Of a stretch of DNA of 64,000 nt, positions 37,501 through 49,416 are shown piece after piece; position 1 is the stretch's first letter; each line of letters starts with the position of its first letter. The DNA comes from Pithys albifrons albifrons. Its lineage: Eukaryota; Chordata; Aves; Passeriformes; Thamnophilidae. The stretch spans positions 36,707,724-36,771,723 of the forward strand of contig NC_092463.1 in NCBI RefSeq assembly GCF_047495875.1, written 5' to 3'. A model generated the notes under the pieces. That model saw only the letters and a program-made list of their open reading frames with translations. It ran no database searches and was not told the DNA's origin. The translations under genes were made by a program, and so were the position numbers.

Positions 37501-39789
37501 ACCAGTCACTGCTCCTTTAACACACTGGACACTTGCCATTTGCTCCCTTAGACATACTTTGGGTGCCCTTAAAACTTTCACATAGCAGGGTGGGTAATGG
37601 GGTAATGCTGAAAGGTATGATTTCCAGTTGAGGATTATTGTTTCTGTAATACTTTCTGTGCCACCAGGATGAGGCTGAGAAATGGGGATTTTTAAGTAAG
37701 TGGAATGATGGAGGAGTGCAATAGTTCATCACTTATGTGAATAGAGAAAAATTGGATTGCAAATGCTTTGTGTAAATCCTGCATACTGCACATACTACAC
37801 TCTGGATGCTTGTGGGGAAGTCAAACACCTTCCAAAACCCAACTTAGAATCAAAACAATACATATTACATGGTGAATATGAAGAAGAATCAGAAATGATT
37901 CCTGTCCTGTAGCTTGTATCAAGAGTACTTGAAAGTAGAAATAATATAAAGATTCCTTCTTCTAATGCTAAACAGAAATTCATTATGATAAAGTATAAAG
38001 CATTACTCCTTGGGCAAGAATTTTTCTGCTTGCCAGTGGAGAGATTAGAGCAGGATTTTTCCCTGTTTTGTTTGTACATGGCTTCTCTGCTGCTTAGTTT
38101 ATAAATACAGGTGATCTTAATATACCCATTTTTCCTCTCATACACTGAAAAACCTTGCTAGACTTCTGGAAGCTGCTGTTCTGCATGTCATCATCCTATT
38201 ATGTTCTTATTGTATGTCTCCATCTTTTTTTCAAAGCATTGTTCACCCTTCCCTTGCATATTTGTTACCTAGCAGTGACTGTGCTTTCCTTCTTCAGCAG
38301 TTACATGTAATGCATAGTAGCAGCCAGAGCTCAGCATTTCTGCATTATTGGGGCCAAATCCTGGTGCTTGCATATCCCATCATGCTTGTCAGTCACTCAT
38401 TTCAGATTTACTTTCCTCATTTGAACTCCTCCAAAGAGCATCCTGCCTTTGGCATATGCAGCCTTTCTTTTGAGATGTGCTTCCTCACTGTGACATTTTT
38501 CTTTCCATTCGTCATGTCAGAATTTTTCCTGATAGGGTATTCTCTTCTCTCTCTCACTATCTTACTTTCATTGCTGCAATTAAATATTTGTCTGTTTACA
38601 AAGAGTTAATAGCACTGGGGAAGAATACAGTTTATGGTATTCCAATATTAGAGTTTAGTCCATTTCACTGGACTTCACCACTGAAGTAAAGAAGCATAAT
38701 TTAAGATCCTGGTAATAAAGTGAGTGAGGTAAACAGCAGTCCTGATTCAAAATGCATCCATTCAGAGTACCCTCTCACTGTTCTCCTATCTCTGTATCTA
38801 AGTTCCCCTCATCAATAAATATAATATAATGAAATAAATATCTTACAACTGATGAGATTACTGTTGATTGAAAAAGCATTGCTTCACTTGTTTTGTTATC
38901 TTACTGGTTTATAGAAAATATATTGTGTCCTTAAAGCTAAAAAGTCAGAACATTTGAATATTCTGCAAATAACTTTAAGAGTCCATCTCCTACTGCACAT
39001 AAACTCTAGATCTGAAAACACACTGTGGAGCACAGAAAAGCCCTTTAATATGAGAAAATTACCTTACTAACTCATCCTCCACTTCTTTTTCATCTCTCTT
39101 CCTTCCATCCATTTCCTCATGATCTTGTTTATAGCAAATGCAAGGAAAGAATGATTCCCAGTGCTTCAGGGGCTTGATCTGAAATTCTAGATACATAGGT
39201 GTTCATATTAGTGAAAGTAGCTAATTTTAAATTCTCTTCAGGATGTCAGATGAAAAGCACATTTCAGTCAAGTTTAAGGATGCAGTTACATAGAAAATAA
39301 GTGCGCTTTGCCTCCAAGTACACAGGGAATCAATGACAAATTGGCAAACCTCATTGCAGCTTCACTAAATTTAGAGAACCAGCACTGAAATAGTAAATCT
39401 GCTACCTCTCATGTTTTCTCTTTTGAATAAATTGACAGAGATGCTAGACAGTTCTGTTTTTCTCAGACAGTAATTCAGAGCACAGAGTGATCATAAAAGC
39501 TTGATGAGTTACTTTTCCCTATAGTTGCTGACTAGCAAGGTGGTACTTAAGAATGCAGTTTCCTGTCTAGAACTGCCAACAATGAAAAGACATGCTTTTG
39601 AAAACTGATGCCTTCAATGAGCTCAAGCATGTCAATGTTTTATTTGGTGACTTCCCATGCTCAGAGTTTGGAGTCACTACTTGTAATACTTGGGTTTGTG
39701 CTGGTGTCACTTGGTTTTATGGAAAAATCTGGATTCATCTCTGTCTGAAAGGAGCTGTGTATTGAAAACTCTCCTTGTAAAGCTGAGAG
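34537..39789. other. Non-coding unique sequence
   Basis: No gene recognised. A 9-bp tandem duplication (GCCAAGACT) lies near 37193-37210. The pyrimidine-rich stretch 38200-38600 makes a long frame (38214-38609) whose translation is serine/leucine/phenylalanine low complexity. GC-richer patches at 36340-36560 and 37160-37420 have no recognised content. Confidence 0.55.
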
Positions 39790-39868
39790 AGAACTCCAGA
39801 AGTTATCTAGTCCAGCTTCCTTCTCAGAGCAGAAATGATGTCTTAGTTCAGATTTATCAGAAGAGACC
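39790..39868 (-). mobile_element. CR1 LINE 3'-region fragment
   Basis: The plus strand reads AACTCCAGAAGTTATCTAGT, CCAGCTTCCTTCTCAGAGCA and then TTAGTTCAGATTTATCAG. This is the antisense of the CR1 3' region, which normally reads as a GACCTCCAGAGGTC / CTAGTCCAACCTCC / TGCTCAGAGCA series. It is diverged and short, so it is an old copy. The extreme ATTCTATG end is not visible. Confidence 0.7.
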
Positions 39869-42800
39869 AAAGAAACAATAGTGTATAAACATAGTAAGGA
39901 CTGGAAAACCTGAATATACTACCTGTATTTCCTAACTATTTAGACCCCGTTTTCAAGTACTTACAATTTTTATCACGGTTTTCGAATTAAAGAATATCTT
40001 CTTTCCCCCATGGGAATATCTGCATGAACTTTCCTTTTAACAACTCTAGCAATCCTATCCTTTGGAGCAAGAATATGATTTTCAGCTAAGATTGTGATCT
40101 TTCTGTCAGCTAGGTGGAAATCCGTGCAGTGTGCTTGAAATTAATTTAATAACTAAAACTTCACAAGAATGACCATCACTGTCCCTTCTCCTGCCACCCT
40201 GGGCTCCAACACTAAGTCTCTCATTTAATCTGAAACCAACACCGAGGATGAAGCCGGCTTCAGTCCTAAATCCCCGGGGTTCCCATGCCAGTGTCTAGGA
40301 GAAGGCAAACTCAATTGCAAATACTGTAAGATTTAAAACAGATTTGGGTATTGATTTTATGCCACATGACAGAAACTTTGGGCTTTTAAAAAGTCCCTCA
40401 TTGAAAACACCCACAGAACTTCCTAGATTGTTATGCAGGTAACAGCATAGTTCCAAAGAATATCATTAAGTCTATAAAGGCCAGTGCTCAAAAGACTGAA
40501 ATGCTAGAAGGAAGGATATCTCTATGGCCCTGCATTCCCCTCGGTTGTTTCTAAATTGTGATACAGTTTTTCTAACTAGATAATTGCATTGAATTTTCCA
40601 CAGTTCTTGAGTCTCGTTTATAGTACAGAAGAGAGGCTGTTGCACTTTGCTTCAGCAGCTGAGAAGTGCATAGCAACTGTAATAAGAGACTGCAGGAAGA
40701 AATGGTATGGTTAAAGGCAGCTGAGGACTATGCTGCCCTGGAGAGATGCATCCTGTCTCTGCGTGTTGCATGACTTCTCTGAAGTGGCTTAAACCAAACT
40801 TCTCCCTCGTTTATAATTACAAGGTCTTCTTTTACGGAGTGAGACTTGAGTCCTGGTTTGCAGAAAGGTTAAGCCTCACAACCACAAATGAAGTCATACC
40901 TAAACCAGAAGGAAGATCATGACCTATGCGTCTCAGCTGGAGTTCCTGAAAGTCAGTGGAAATATATTTGACCTTGATCTTTCTGTAACTCAGTTACAAA
41001 ATATCGAAAACACAGATGATACAGTGCAAAAAAATCACTGGTATTTGTGAAGCAGTTGCATTCAGTTGTGATGATAATACAGACATAGTCAGCAGGAAAT
41101 TAATTCTCCAGGCTTCTGAGCAGAATGTGAATAGTGCACAATATGCAAGACCTGCAGCTAAATGTTGAAGTATGATGAGAAAGCAGTCATGCTTAATAGT
41201 TGTCTAGCAGCTATAGAAACTATAACTTCTGTGCACTGATTGAGGGAAGGACCCTGGGGAAAAAACCTTAATGAGCATTTGAAGTTTGTATTCCGAAGTA
41301 AGCTTGATAGCTGGGTTAAGTCTGCTAAAGCAACCGTAATTCAGACAGCTATCTGAAGCTTTAAAATGCAAGTTTTAAACTTTGTCATACAATGTAGGGT
41401 TTTTTCAATACTGGTTCCATGTGTAAGATGTAATTGTGAACTTCGTAAAACAGTCTTAATAGAGACTGACTGCCCACTCTTCCCAACTGTCTTCTTCCCA
41501 TCCTAACTTTCTGTATAATATATATGTAGATTTTTGATGTCAATAATTGTTTGGGGTTTTTTTTAATATATGTATGCCTGTGGATTGTCCAGCAGATTCA
41601 CTGTACTGTTTCTTCCACAGCACAAGAGCCTTGTGTTATTTGAGACATTTACAGCAGTACAGATGACTGTGTCATATAGGTAAAATGCTGCTACATCAGA
41701 GTGGTTCTGTAGGCCATCAATATGATTCATGCTGATGTAAATGACTGCAGAAGATAGAAGGCCACAGGGAATGTAGCTCCGTATTCTAGAACAAAACATG
41801 TAATTTTACTGAAAGTGATTTACAGGCAGAGTTTGTTTATGCTTCCTCCATAAATGAACAATGCTCTTCTGGATGCTCCATCAAACAGTTTTGAAGGGTT
41901 GTAAAATATTGGGCTTGCTATAATGGGCGATGGTCTCCTTTTTCATTTTAGAACAGTTAGCAAGCCAGCTTCTTTCACAGATCCATTTCACTGCCTGTCT
42001 CTATAAATTTTGTTTTAAGTACTTTGGGGTGCGGACAGGGGCAAATTTTAGCTGCTGCTTGGAACGTCCTCAGAAGTTTGTTATTTAGAGAGAGAGGGAC
42101 AGTCCTTCTTGCACATTATGCCTGATTATCTTCTGTTTAGGAATGGGGAGAGGCTTGAACAGTGTGGAACTAGCTCCCTGCCTTGATTTTTCTCAATAAA
42201 TCACTGCTCTGTTTCTGTTTCCCACTTATAAAATTGCTGTTATATTACTTAATTCACTCTGATTAAGAAAGTTTCTGTTCACATAAAAGTTGGTGATGGA
42301 AATCAGTTCATATTGTTAATAATTTTTAGTTCCTCAAGTGTATTAGACTGACAACATTAAGAAAAAGCTACAGCACTAAAAGAAGCTTAAAAAATAGAAA
42401 CCAGCCAAAAGAGAGTATACAGGGTCCATCCAGATTCTTTATTTTCTTTCTTTCCTTATTTTAACTTTTTTTTTTTTTGAGGGCATTTAGATTGTTAAGG
42501 ACCCTGGACCTAAATGTCTTCTTAATCCATTTTCTTCTGTTCTCTGTCCTCTTTTACCATTTGTGGGAACTCATTCAGCACAGGCAGTCACCTCTATGGC
42601 CTGACTGGTGTGACATGCCAAGAATCACCAGCTTGCGCTGATATGGTGTGCCAAGTTCCTTTCCTCCTCTTGAAGGAAAATTCAGTCTCAGCCTGTAGCT
42701 ACTCATGGCATGCTGGCTGTGAGGGGAAGAGTTTGGAGCAAGACTTGGGGCCAGCCACAGTCTCCAGACAGACTTGATACTTAGCACAGGGTCTCTCCCT

Positions 42801-45800
42801 AAGAACTGAGGAATGATATGAGGTAGGAATTTCTGAAAGAAAAGTGTGTCTGTTTAATTATTTCATTAGTTGTGCATGCAGACCCTTAGAATGGTTTAGC
42901 TTTTGGCATTTTTTTCTTCACAAGAAAGATGACCTCTATGCCTCTAGTCCCTAGCCTTTGTTCTTGCATATTTGCAGCAAGTAGAGCAGAAGTGAGGTAA
43001 AGATACAAAGTGAAATACAAAACCTAATATATAACTTAGATAATTAAATACTGTAAAAGTTACAGGTTACTTCCTGGTGAAGTTGTATTGCAATCTGAAC
43101 TAGAAAAGTTCAGTGAAACTCAGTAATTGTTCAGGTGAGTAGTAAAGCTGTTGGGTCAAAGAAAGATCAAAGATGTACTAGCAGGGAAACTTTCTGAAGT
43201 TTCTACAGAGGAGAAAAACCTTTATTTGGTTTAAAATTAGGGGTGTTCTACTGACTTAGGCAGACCCATGGCTAAAAAATCTGTCTTACAACATAAACAC
43301 ATACCTGTGTCTCAAAATATAATCAGAAAATGAGAACAATTTAACTGAAAATATGCCACTTGAAGTGTAAGGTTGGGTTTCTTTTCATGTAGAAATGCAC
43401 AGGAATGTGGAATATGCTGTGTGATTGGCCTGTGGCTGGCTTGTGAAGCAGACTCAGTGTGATGGCTCTGGTGAAAGAAAGGGGAATTTAGTGTCTGTTC
43501 CTCCTGTTCTAAAACAGATGTGACATGAAGTGCTCTGCTGTATGAGATGAGCATGGTTTCTTCTGGGTACTTCAGTCTGTAGCGTTGTCACTGATGCATA
43601 AGAAGTCTGTGGAGGTCTGGCTGTACTGTGCAGTTGGACCCTCATCTCTCTGACCTACCTACACTTGGAAGCAGTGTTTCTCCAGGTTTGGGTCTGAGAT
43701 TTTATTTATGCAACACATGACACTGAGAAGTGAATTGCATTGAAAGCACTTGCTATTAGTAAGCAGTGCTTGTTGGGCTTTTTTTTTCTGTTCTTCAGAA
43801 TTCGCCCAGGCCTCCCTCAAAAGACACTTATGCACTGTTAGGAAGATTTCTTTTCCCTGAGACTTCAAGTTGCCAAACTCACTTCTCCTGAAGAGAAAAC
43901 TGCTGGGCTGCAAGTGGTGTGTTACTCTGGGAAGACAATCACAATCACCAGCAAAAGGGAAATTGATCTGAAACTTTTCTTGTACAGTCAGTCTCGATTA
44001 GAAGTGTTTGCCTGGCAGCAAGAGGAGCTGCCTACAGCTAATGAGGAGTCCTGCCAACAGCAGCAGGACAAGTTTGATACAGTCACATTCCCTTACTTTA
44101 TAAATGTTCTGTATCCAAACCTCTAGTGCTTTTATCCAAGAAAAATTATGCATACACAGGGAACTAAGTAGCATTTCACTGTCCAAATGCAGAGAAATGC
44201 AAGCCACATCTCACAAGATGGAGAAGTGTGGGGCACTATGGAATTAGGATCGTTAAAACACTGCAGCTCCTTCAAGAGTTTTATTTCAAGCTGTTCTAAT
44301 TGTGGCAGTTTTTCACAGAATGGAGCATGAGAAATACTTGGTGATGCTGGTTTTTTTAAAATTCTCTGCTGGCATGACTCCCTAACAGTGCCTGTCATGT
44401 ACCAGGGTACTTGTTTTGGGATAAAACAAATTTTCCAGCTTCTCCTGGAGAGAGTAACTTACTGACCTTTTAGTCCTAGCAAGTGTACAGACTCATGTAT
44501 CCAAAAGGGCCAAAAGGATGGATGCTACCCTGCTTCTCTCGTCACAGTTTTCAGCTGTTGAAGAGTTAGCTCTTCTGTTTTACTACCCCTGTTATAATGT
44601 GTTACATCAGATTGCAGTGCTCTTGCAGATCTGGAGGCTGGATAAACCTATGATTCTGTTAAAAATATGTTTCTGTTTCTGTCACTGCCTCCAGATGAGT
44701 GTCCTGGAGTATTGGTTTGTTTGTGCGGACTGACTGTTGAGTACAAGGTGATATGGTAATAGAGTGGAAGCGCTTAGGGAGAAAAGGCCCTTTGAAGAAG
44801 AGGGAATCACAGGATTGCAGGGACTTCAGGAGCTGGCAAGCTGTGGAAGTGCAGTGCACTTGGACATCCTTGTTTGGCACCTATCTTCCGAAGTGTCCAC
44901 TGACAGAGCTTCAGCAACAGAAAGGAAGGAACTGCATCTGTGAAATGCTCAATCTTCCCTCACTCTCAAAGAGAAAGAGAAGTATGTTTGCATTTATTGC
45001 CTTGCTTTCAGTAGTTGTAGCTGTTTCTTGCTACTGAAGTCTCTATATACACATCTCTATAGGGGCCCCAGGTTTCTTGGAGTATTGCTCATAGAAGAGG
45101 GTTTCTGTATGGCCACTATATGCTTTGTCCTGTAAATTCAACCAGCTACCTTTCAGAGCTCTTGAAACTAGATCAGTTGTACTTTACAGTAATACAAGAG
45201 GCTTTAATTACTGAGACAGAAAGTTCACTGGTCAGGAAACTGTTGGTTTTCATTACATCTGTTACAAAGCTTGCATAATTAAAAAAAACCCTGACAGCCT
45301 TCCATCTTGCAAATGATAAAGTCTTATTATATTTTAAATAACTTTTATGGTGTGTGTCTTAGAAGAACACGAACAGTACTCTGCCACTGTTCATTTTTTC
45401 GGTTCCAGCTTCATCTGAGTCAATTGCATTTGGCATGATTTCACCGATTTTATTTCTGAGGTTTGATGAGCACCTACCTATATACCTATCTCCATACATC
45501 ATGTTAAAACTTTGGCCTTGATACAGAATGAAATATACTAGTCTAATCAACTATATTCAAATAAATCAAGATTAATAGGGCAGGAATCTTTTATAAAGCT
45601 TTTTTAGTATGATGTATACTACTTTCCAGATGCTATTTCTCTCTTCTAATAATGACTTAATTCTTTCCTGATTGTCATTAAGAAAAGCATTCAGCAGAAC
45701 TGAAGAAAAAGAAAGAAAAAAGACAAATGTGATAATAGATGCTGAAACTAAGGAGACTTGCTGTCAAAATAAGGCATTTGTGTAAGCTGGCTGACTGCTC

Positions 45801-46229
45801 TCTAATGCTCAGGCTATAGGACAAGGGGAGGCTTTTACTCTGACAAAAGTGTCCTACAGAAATAAAAGGCTCTGTCATGATAAAGAAGAGCGGGTGGCTG
45901 TGATCTTTCCTTCCCTGTGCCGCCTACTTTTTTGCTTAGGGGTAGAATAAAATATAAGCTGCCTGTAGGACATGCATCAACTTTCTTAGATGCATTAGTC
46001 ATATTCCAGCTTCTGGTATTCCAAGTGTAATTCCTCCATTTATATCTGCAGCTATACACCTTCTTCATTTCTGGCCTGGCTCTCCAGGCTGCAGTGGCAT
46101 TAGTCAATGGAGACTGCTTCTCAGATGTTCTGGTTTTCTGCTCTCCAAGTTGTACCTTGGTGGGTTTTTCCTAGCAACAGCCTGGCTCTATTTGGATCAC
46201 CCCTAAAAACACGTGTCTGGACACAGCTG
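39869..46229. other. Non-coding unique sequence
   Basis: No gene recognised. A 13-nt T run lies at 42466-42478. Frames at 43914-44126, 44753-45037 and 45835-46107 lack domains. A phrase near 44806 (GAATCACAGGATTGCAGGG) faintly resembles a CR1 tail but is not enough to call. Confidence 0.55.
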
Positions 46230-46520
46230 GGGGAGGGCAGGGATAGAGAGAGCTGAGAGTGGGCTAGAGACATGAGGGTGTCTGGGGCAAAAGCCCAGAT
46301 ATCCATGTTAGGAAGTATTTTGGGGGTGAAAGTGGTTGAATTGCTGGATTGAGAAGCTCAGGTAGTCCCAGGGGTGTCAGTAGGTTATGATGCTTATTTT
46401 GGGGGCCAAAGAGGTGAGATGATGAGGCTTTGGGGAGTAAATTACTGGGTACTAAGTGAGCACTGTTAGGTGGGATGCTGTTTTGGGACAGGGTCATGTG
46501 CACAACGCTGCTGTCAGGTA
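46230..46520. repeat. Degenerate minisatellite, unit about 80 bp
   Basis: The 11-mer TATTTTGGGGG starts at 46316 and again at 46395 (79 bp apart), each followed by a similar AAAG-GGT stretch. A weaker TGTTTTGGGA starts at 46479. The ends of the units also resemble each other (GTTAGG or TAGGTTATGATGCT before each TATTTT/TGTTTT). The antisense translation shows the same periodicity: proline/leucine units about 26-27 residues long. About three diverged copies can be read; the outer limits are approximate. Confidence 0.5.
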
Positions 46521-49384
46521 GTGAGCAGCTAACTTCTTGCTATTGACTAGTAAACTACATGCTTTAGCTCTGCTTCAGAAATGGGTAATGAGACTTTTTT
46601 TCATCTCTTCCAGAATGAAATGTCTTCCTTTTTGCAGCACTAGTAAGAGGCTTTTTTTGTTTCTGAGCAAAATGACAGGCCAAGAAGATGTTATGGATGA
46701 AGAAGAAACTGAGATCCTGACTGCAGGGCCTATTTTCCCCTCCGGGGAGTGATGGTAGATGTGATGGAGGTTTCAGCAGCAATGACTTAACATCTCACCA
46801 TTACTTGGAAAATTATTCATGCTTGAATGTGAAGATGGATTGAGCCTGTTTGCTCATCACAGAGTAACCAAATTCAGCGGTATGTTCTCATAGATGATGG
46901 CATTGATAGCTGAGCCATTGTCATTTCAGTTCTCCTGTGTATTGATGTTGTACTGCTGTACAGCTTGCTTTTATCATTATTTCAGATAAGCTTGACTTAA
47001 TTCACTAAATCTATGTGCCTTGTAATGTCCATGTGAATCTGTCTAGAATGTAGAAGGGCATTTAGAGGTTTTCCCCTAAAATTACCATCCAAATTTTCCA
47101 AAGTATTCACTAACCTTCCTTGGATATTTGCTCAGAAAAACAGATTCCCAAGAAACAAAGTGATTTCTTGCACACTTGGTTCCACACTTGAGCAAGTAAA
47201 TTAAGATGGAATGTGTACAAAACAATTAATTCATTGTGAAAGTGATTGTGCTATCAAAATCTAAAAAAAAGTAAAGGGAGAAAAAGCTCCAACCTTTCAA
47301 AGCTGCAAATTTTTCAGCAAGGTACTATGGGGATGATCTGCGTTTTTCAAGTTAATTTTATTCTATATCTCTAGAATATATTGATACTAAAGGTATATAC
47401 TGTTCTTGTTCTTTTTGCTGTCTAATAACACCCTATTCAAATGGTCACATACATGCTGGACAGAATAATTCTGAAAAAAAAAAGTTGTCTTCTTTCTCAT
47501 AAGGTTCTTGTTGTGATTTGGCTATTTACAACCTGTACGTAAATTCAAAAGGAAGGTGTGGAAGATTTTTATGTTCTCCAGATTCCACAGAGGTTAATGG
47601 TTTTCCTTCTTTAAGGAGCTCATGTCATACAGAGCAATCCCACTGAAGAGCTAAGTATTTAAGTCTAGTCTAAACATCATCAGAATGCAAAATATTTTGG
47701 ATTAAGAATGGTAGTTGTAAGCTTGAACTCTTACCAAGCTACGGACAGTCTTGCCTGGTGAAATAGGTTGCTGATGTAATTGATCTAACAATACAGAGAT
47801 AAATTAGGTATAATTTGCAGCTGACATGAGCAGTGAGGAAGTGCCCCTGAGGGGTTTAGGGAGCCCAAAGTCACATACCCTGTGAGATGATGGAAATGTT
47901 TGCCTTGTGCAGTTTTCAAGCTCAAATAAGTAGGTTTAAAAGCTGGGCCATTAATGTTGTCTGCTCCTGCTTGTACATGTCACAGGCCATAAAGCTTCCT
48001 GTAGAGGAACCAAGAAGAGGATTTGGGGTTTCATTTGATTTCAGAGATTATACAGAATTGAAGGTTGAGGCAGGAGATCCACCTCTGCATGTTTGTGCAC
48101 TCTTTCAAGGCCACCCACAGTCAAGCTTTTCTGGGTTTAGAGATAGGATAAGATGTTCTTAAATACTCAGAACTAGTAATTTCAGAATTGCTGTTTTTAG
48201 AAAATACATGGAGGTTTTGGTGAGGTTTTTTACCAGGAAAACATTTTTTTGTACTTTAGAGCCAAATGAAATTCAGTGATTAGACACATTCAAACACAGA
48301 CCCCAGTCTCTGGGTGGCATAATCTTCTGCAACCTTCTGCGGAGTTGTGAGTGTAATTCTGAGCCTTAAAACTGCTTTATATGTAAAGAAGGCTGACGTT
48401 CCCATAGCTCAACAAAGACCTTTCATTAAAATCTGATACCCCTTTCCCATACTCACCACCCTTGGCTTCACTGTGGGTATCACTGCAAAGTTGGTACCTC
48501 AATCACCTTGTGTTCTGTATGAACTTATGCAGATTTTTTACTAATGATCAAAATTATTTCCTCTGTGGTTCCAGTAATTTTTCCATTTGCAATTTCATTT
48601 TTGTTTGAACCCTTAATGCAAAGTGACCCATAGTCAGGGAACCGTTTAAGCTCTCTGCTTGAGTAGATCGAAATCTATGTGCTATTCGTGCTGTGGGCAT
48701 TGTAAGGGAGAACCCTGTGAGTCTGATTTTGCAGAGGAGTCATTTTTAAGTCCTGTTTAACCAATGTTAGCAATATTGAGTACTTTAATGGAGTCAGCCT
48801 GTAAGTTGCTGACAGTGTTTTCAGCATCCTGCCATCTCGCTCAGCCAGAATCATTTAAAACTGACATGGTGCTGAAAATGAGGAGGCTAAGGAGTCTGGA
48901 TTCGATGACATATCCATATGTGGGCATGTTTTAAATGCATCAGAATAATCTTGCTTGGAGGTTCTGTGCATCAGTGGTGCATGTTTAGTGCATTAGAAAA
49001 TGGGATTCTTCTACTGGAGCAGTTTTTACTAGAGATACCAGAACATCTACAAGTACTTTTCTAAGATATTACAAAGAATATAAGCTACCCTCTGCTTGAT
49101 GTGGTGCACCACATTGCTTAGCTCTGATGATAATGGAGCTACCAGTTTCATTTTGCTAGGAAGAAGCTTTGGGTGCTAGAGAGTGTGTTTGGCTTCTGAA
49201 GACTCCAGAAAATTGCCATCAAAATAACCATTTAACCTATAATAGCTCCGAGCTCATGTGCCTTTTTGCCAAGTGTGTTTAACAATAAACTTTTTACTCT
49301 GTGTTGTGCACCCTGTTTTTCAAGGTTTGATTCTTTTATAACCCTCAGATTTTTAGTTAGAATAGTAATTGGTTGATTGTTGAT
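46521..49384. other. Non-coding unique sequence
   Basis: No gene recognised. A 16-bp perfect palindrome at 49099-49114 is about what chance gives in a window this size. The frame 47887-48162 has no domain. Confidence 0.55.
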
Positions 49385-49416
49385 TGGTTTGGTTCGGTTT
49401 GGTTTTTTTGTTTTGT
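49385..49416. repeat. (GGTTT)n simple repeat
   Basis: Imperfect GGTTT/GGTTC pentamers grading into T-rich sequence. It is not telomeric (TTAGGG) sequence. Confidence 0.8.

Noticed and set aside
38214..38609. 131-codon plus frame rich in F, L and S
   Set aside because: Translation of a pyrimidine-rich stretch; low-complexity hydrophobic composition rather than a membrane protein.
44800..44830. GAATCACAGGATTGCAGGG, faintly like an antisense CR1 tail
   Set aside because: No further CR1 words follow in the expected direction.
49099..49114. Perfect 16-bp palindrome ATGTGGTGCACCACAT
   Set aside because: About one such palindrome is expected by chance in 64 kb, and nothing around it supports a function.
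49385..49416. GGTTT repeat as an interstitial telomere
   Set aside because: The unit is GGTTT, not TTAGGG.
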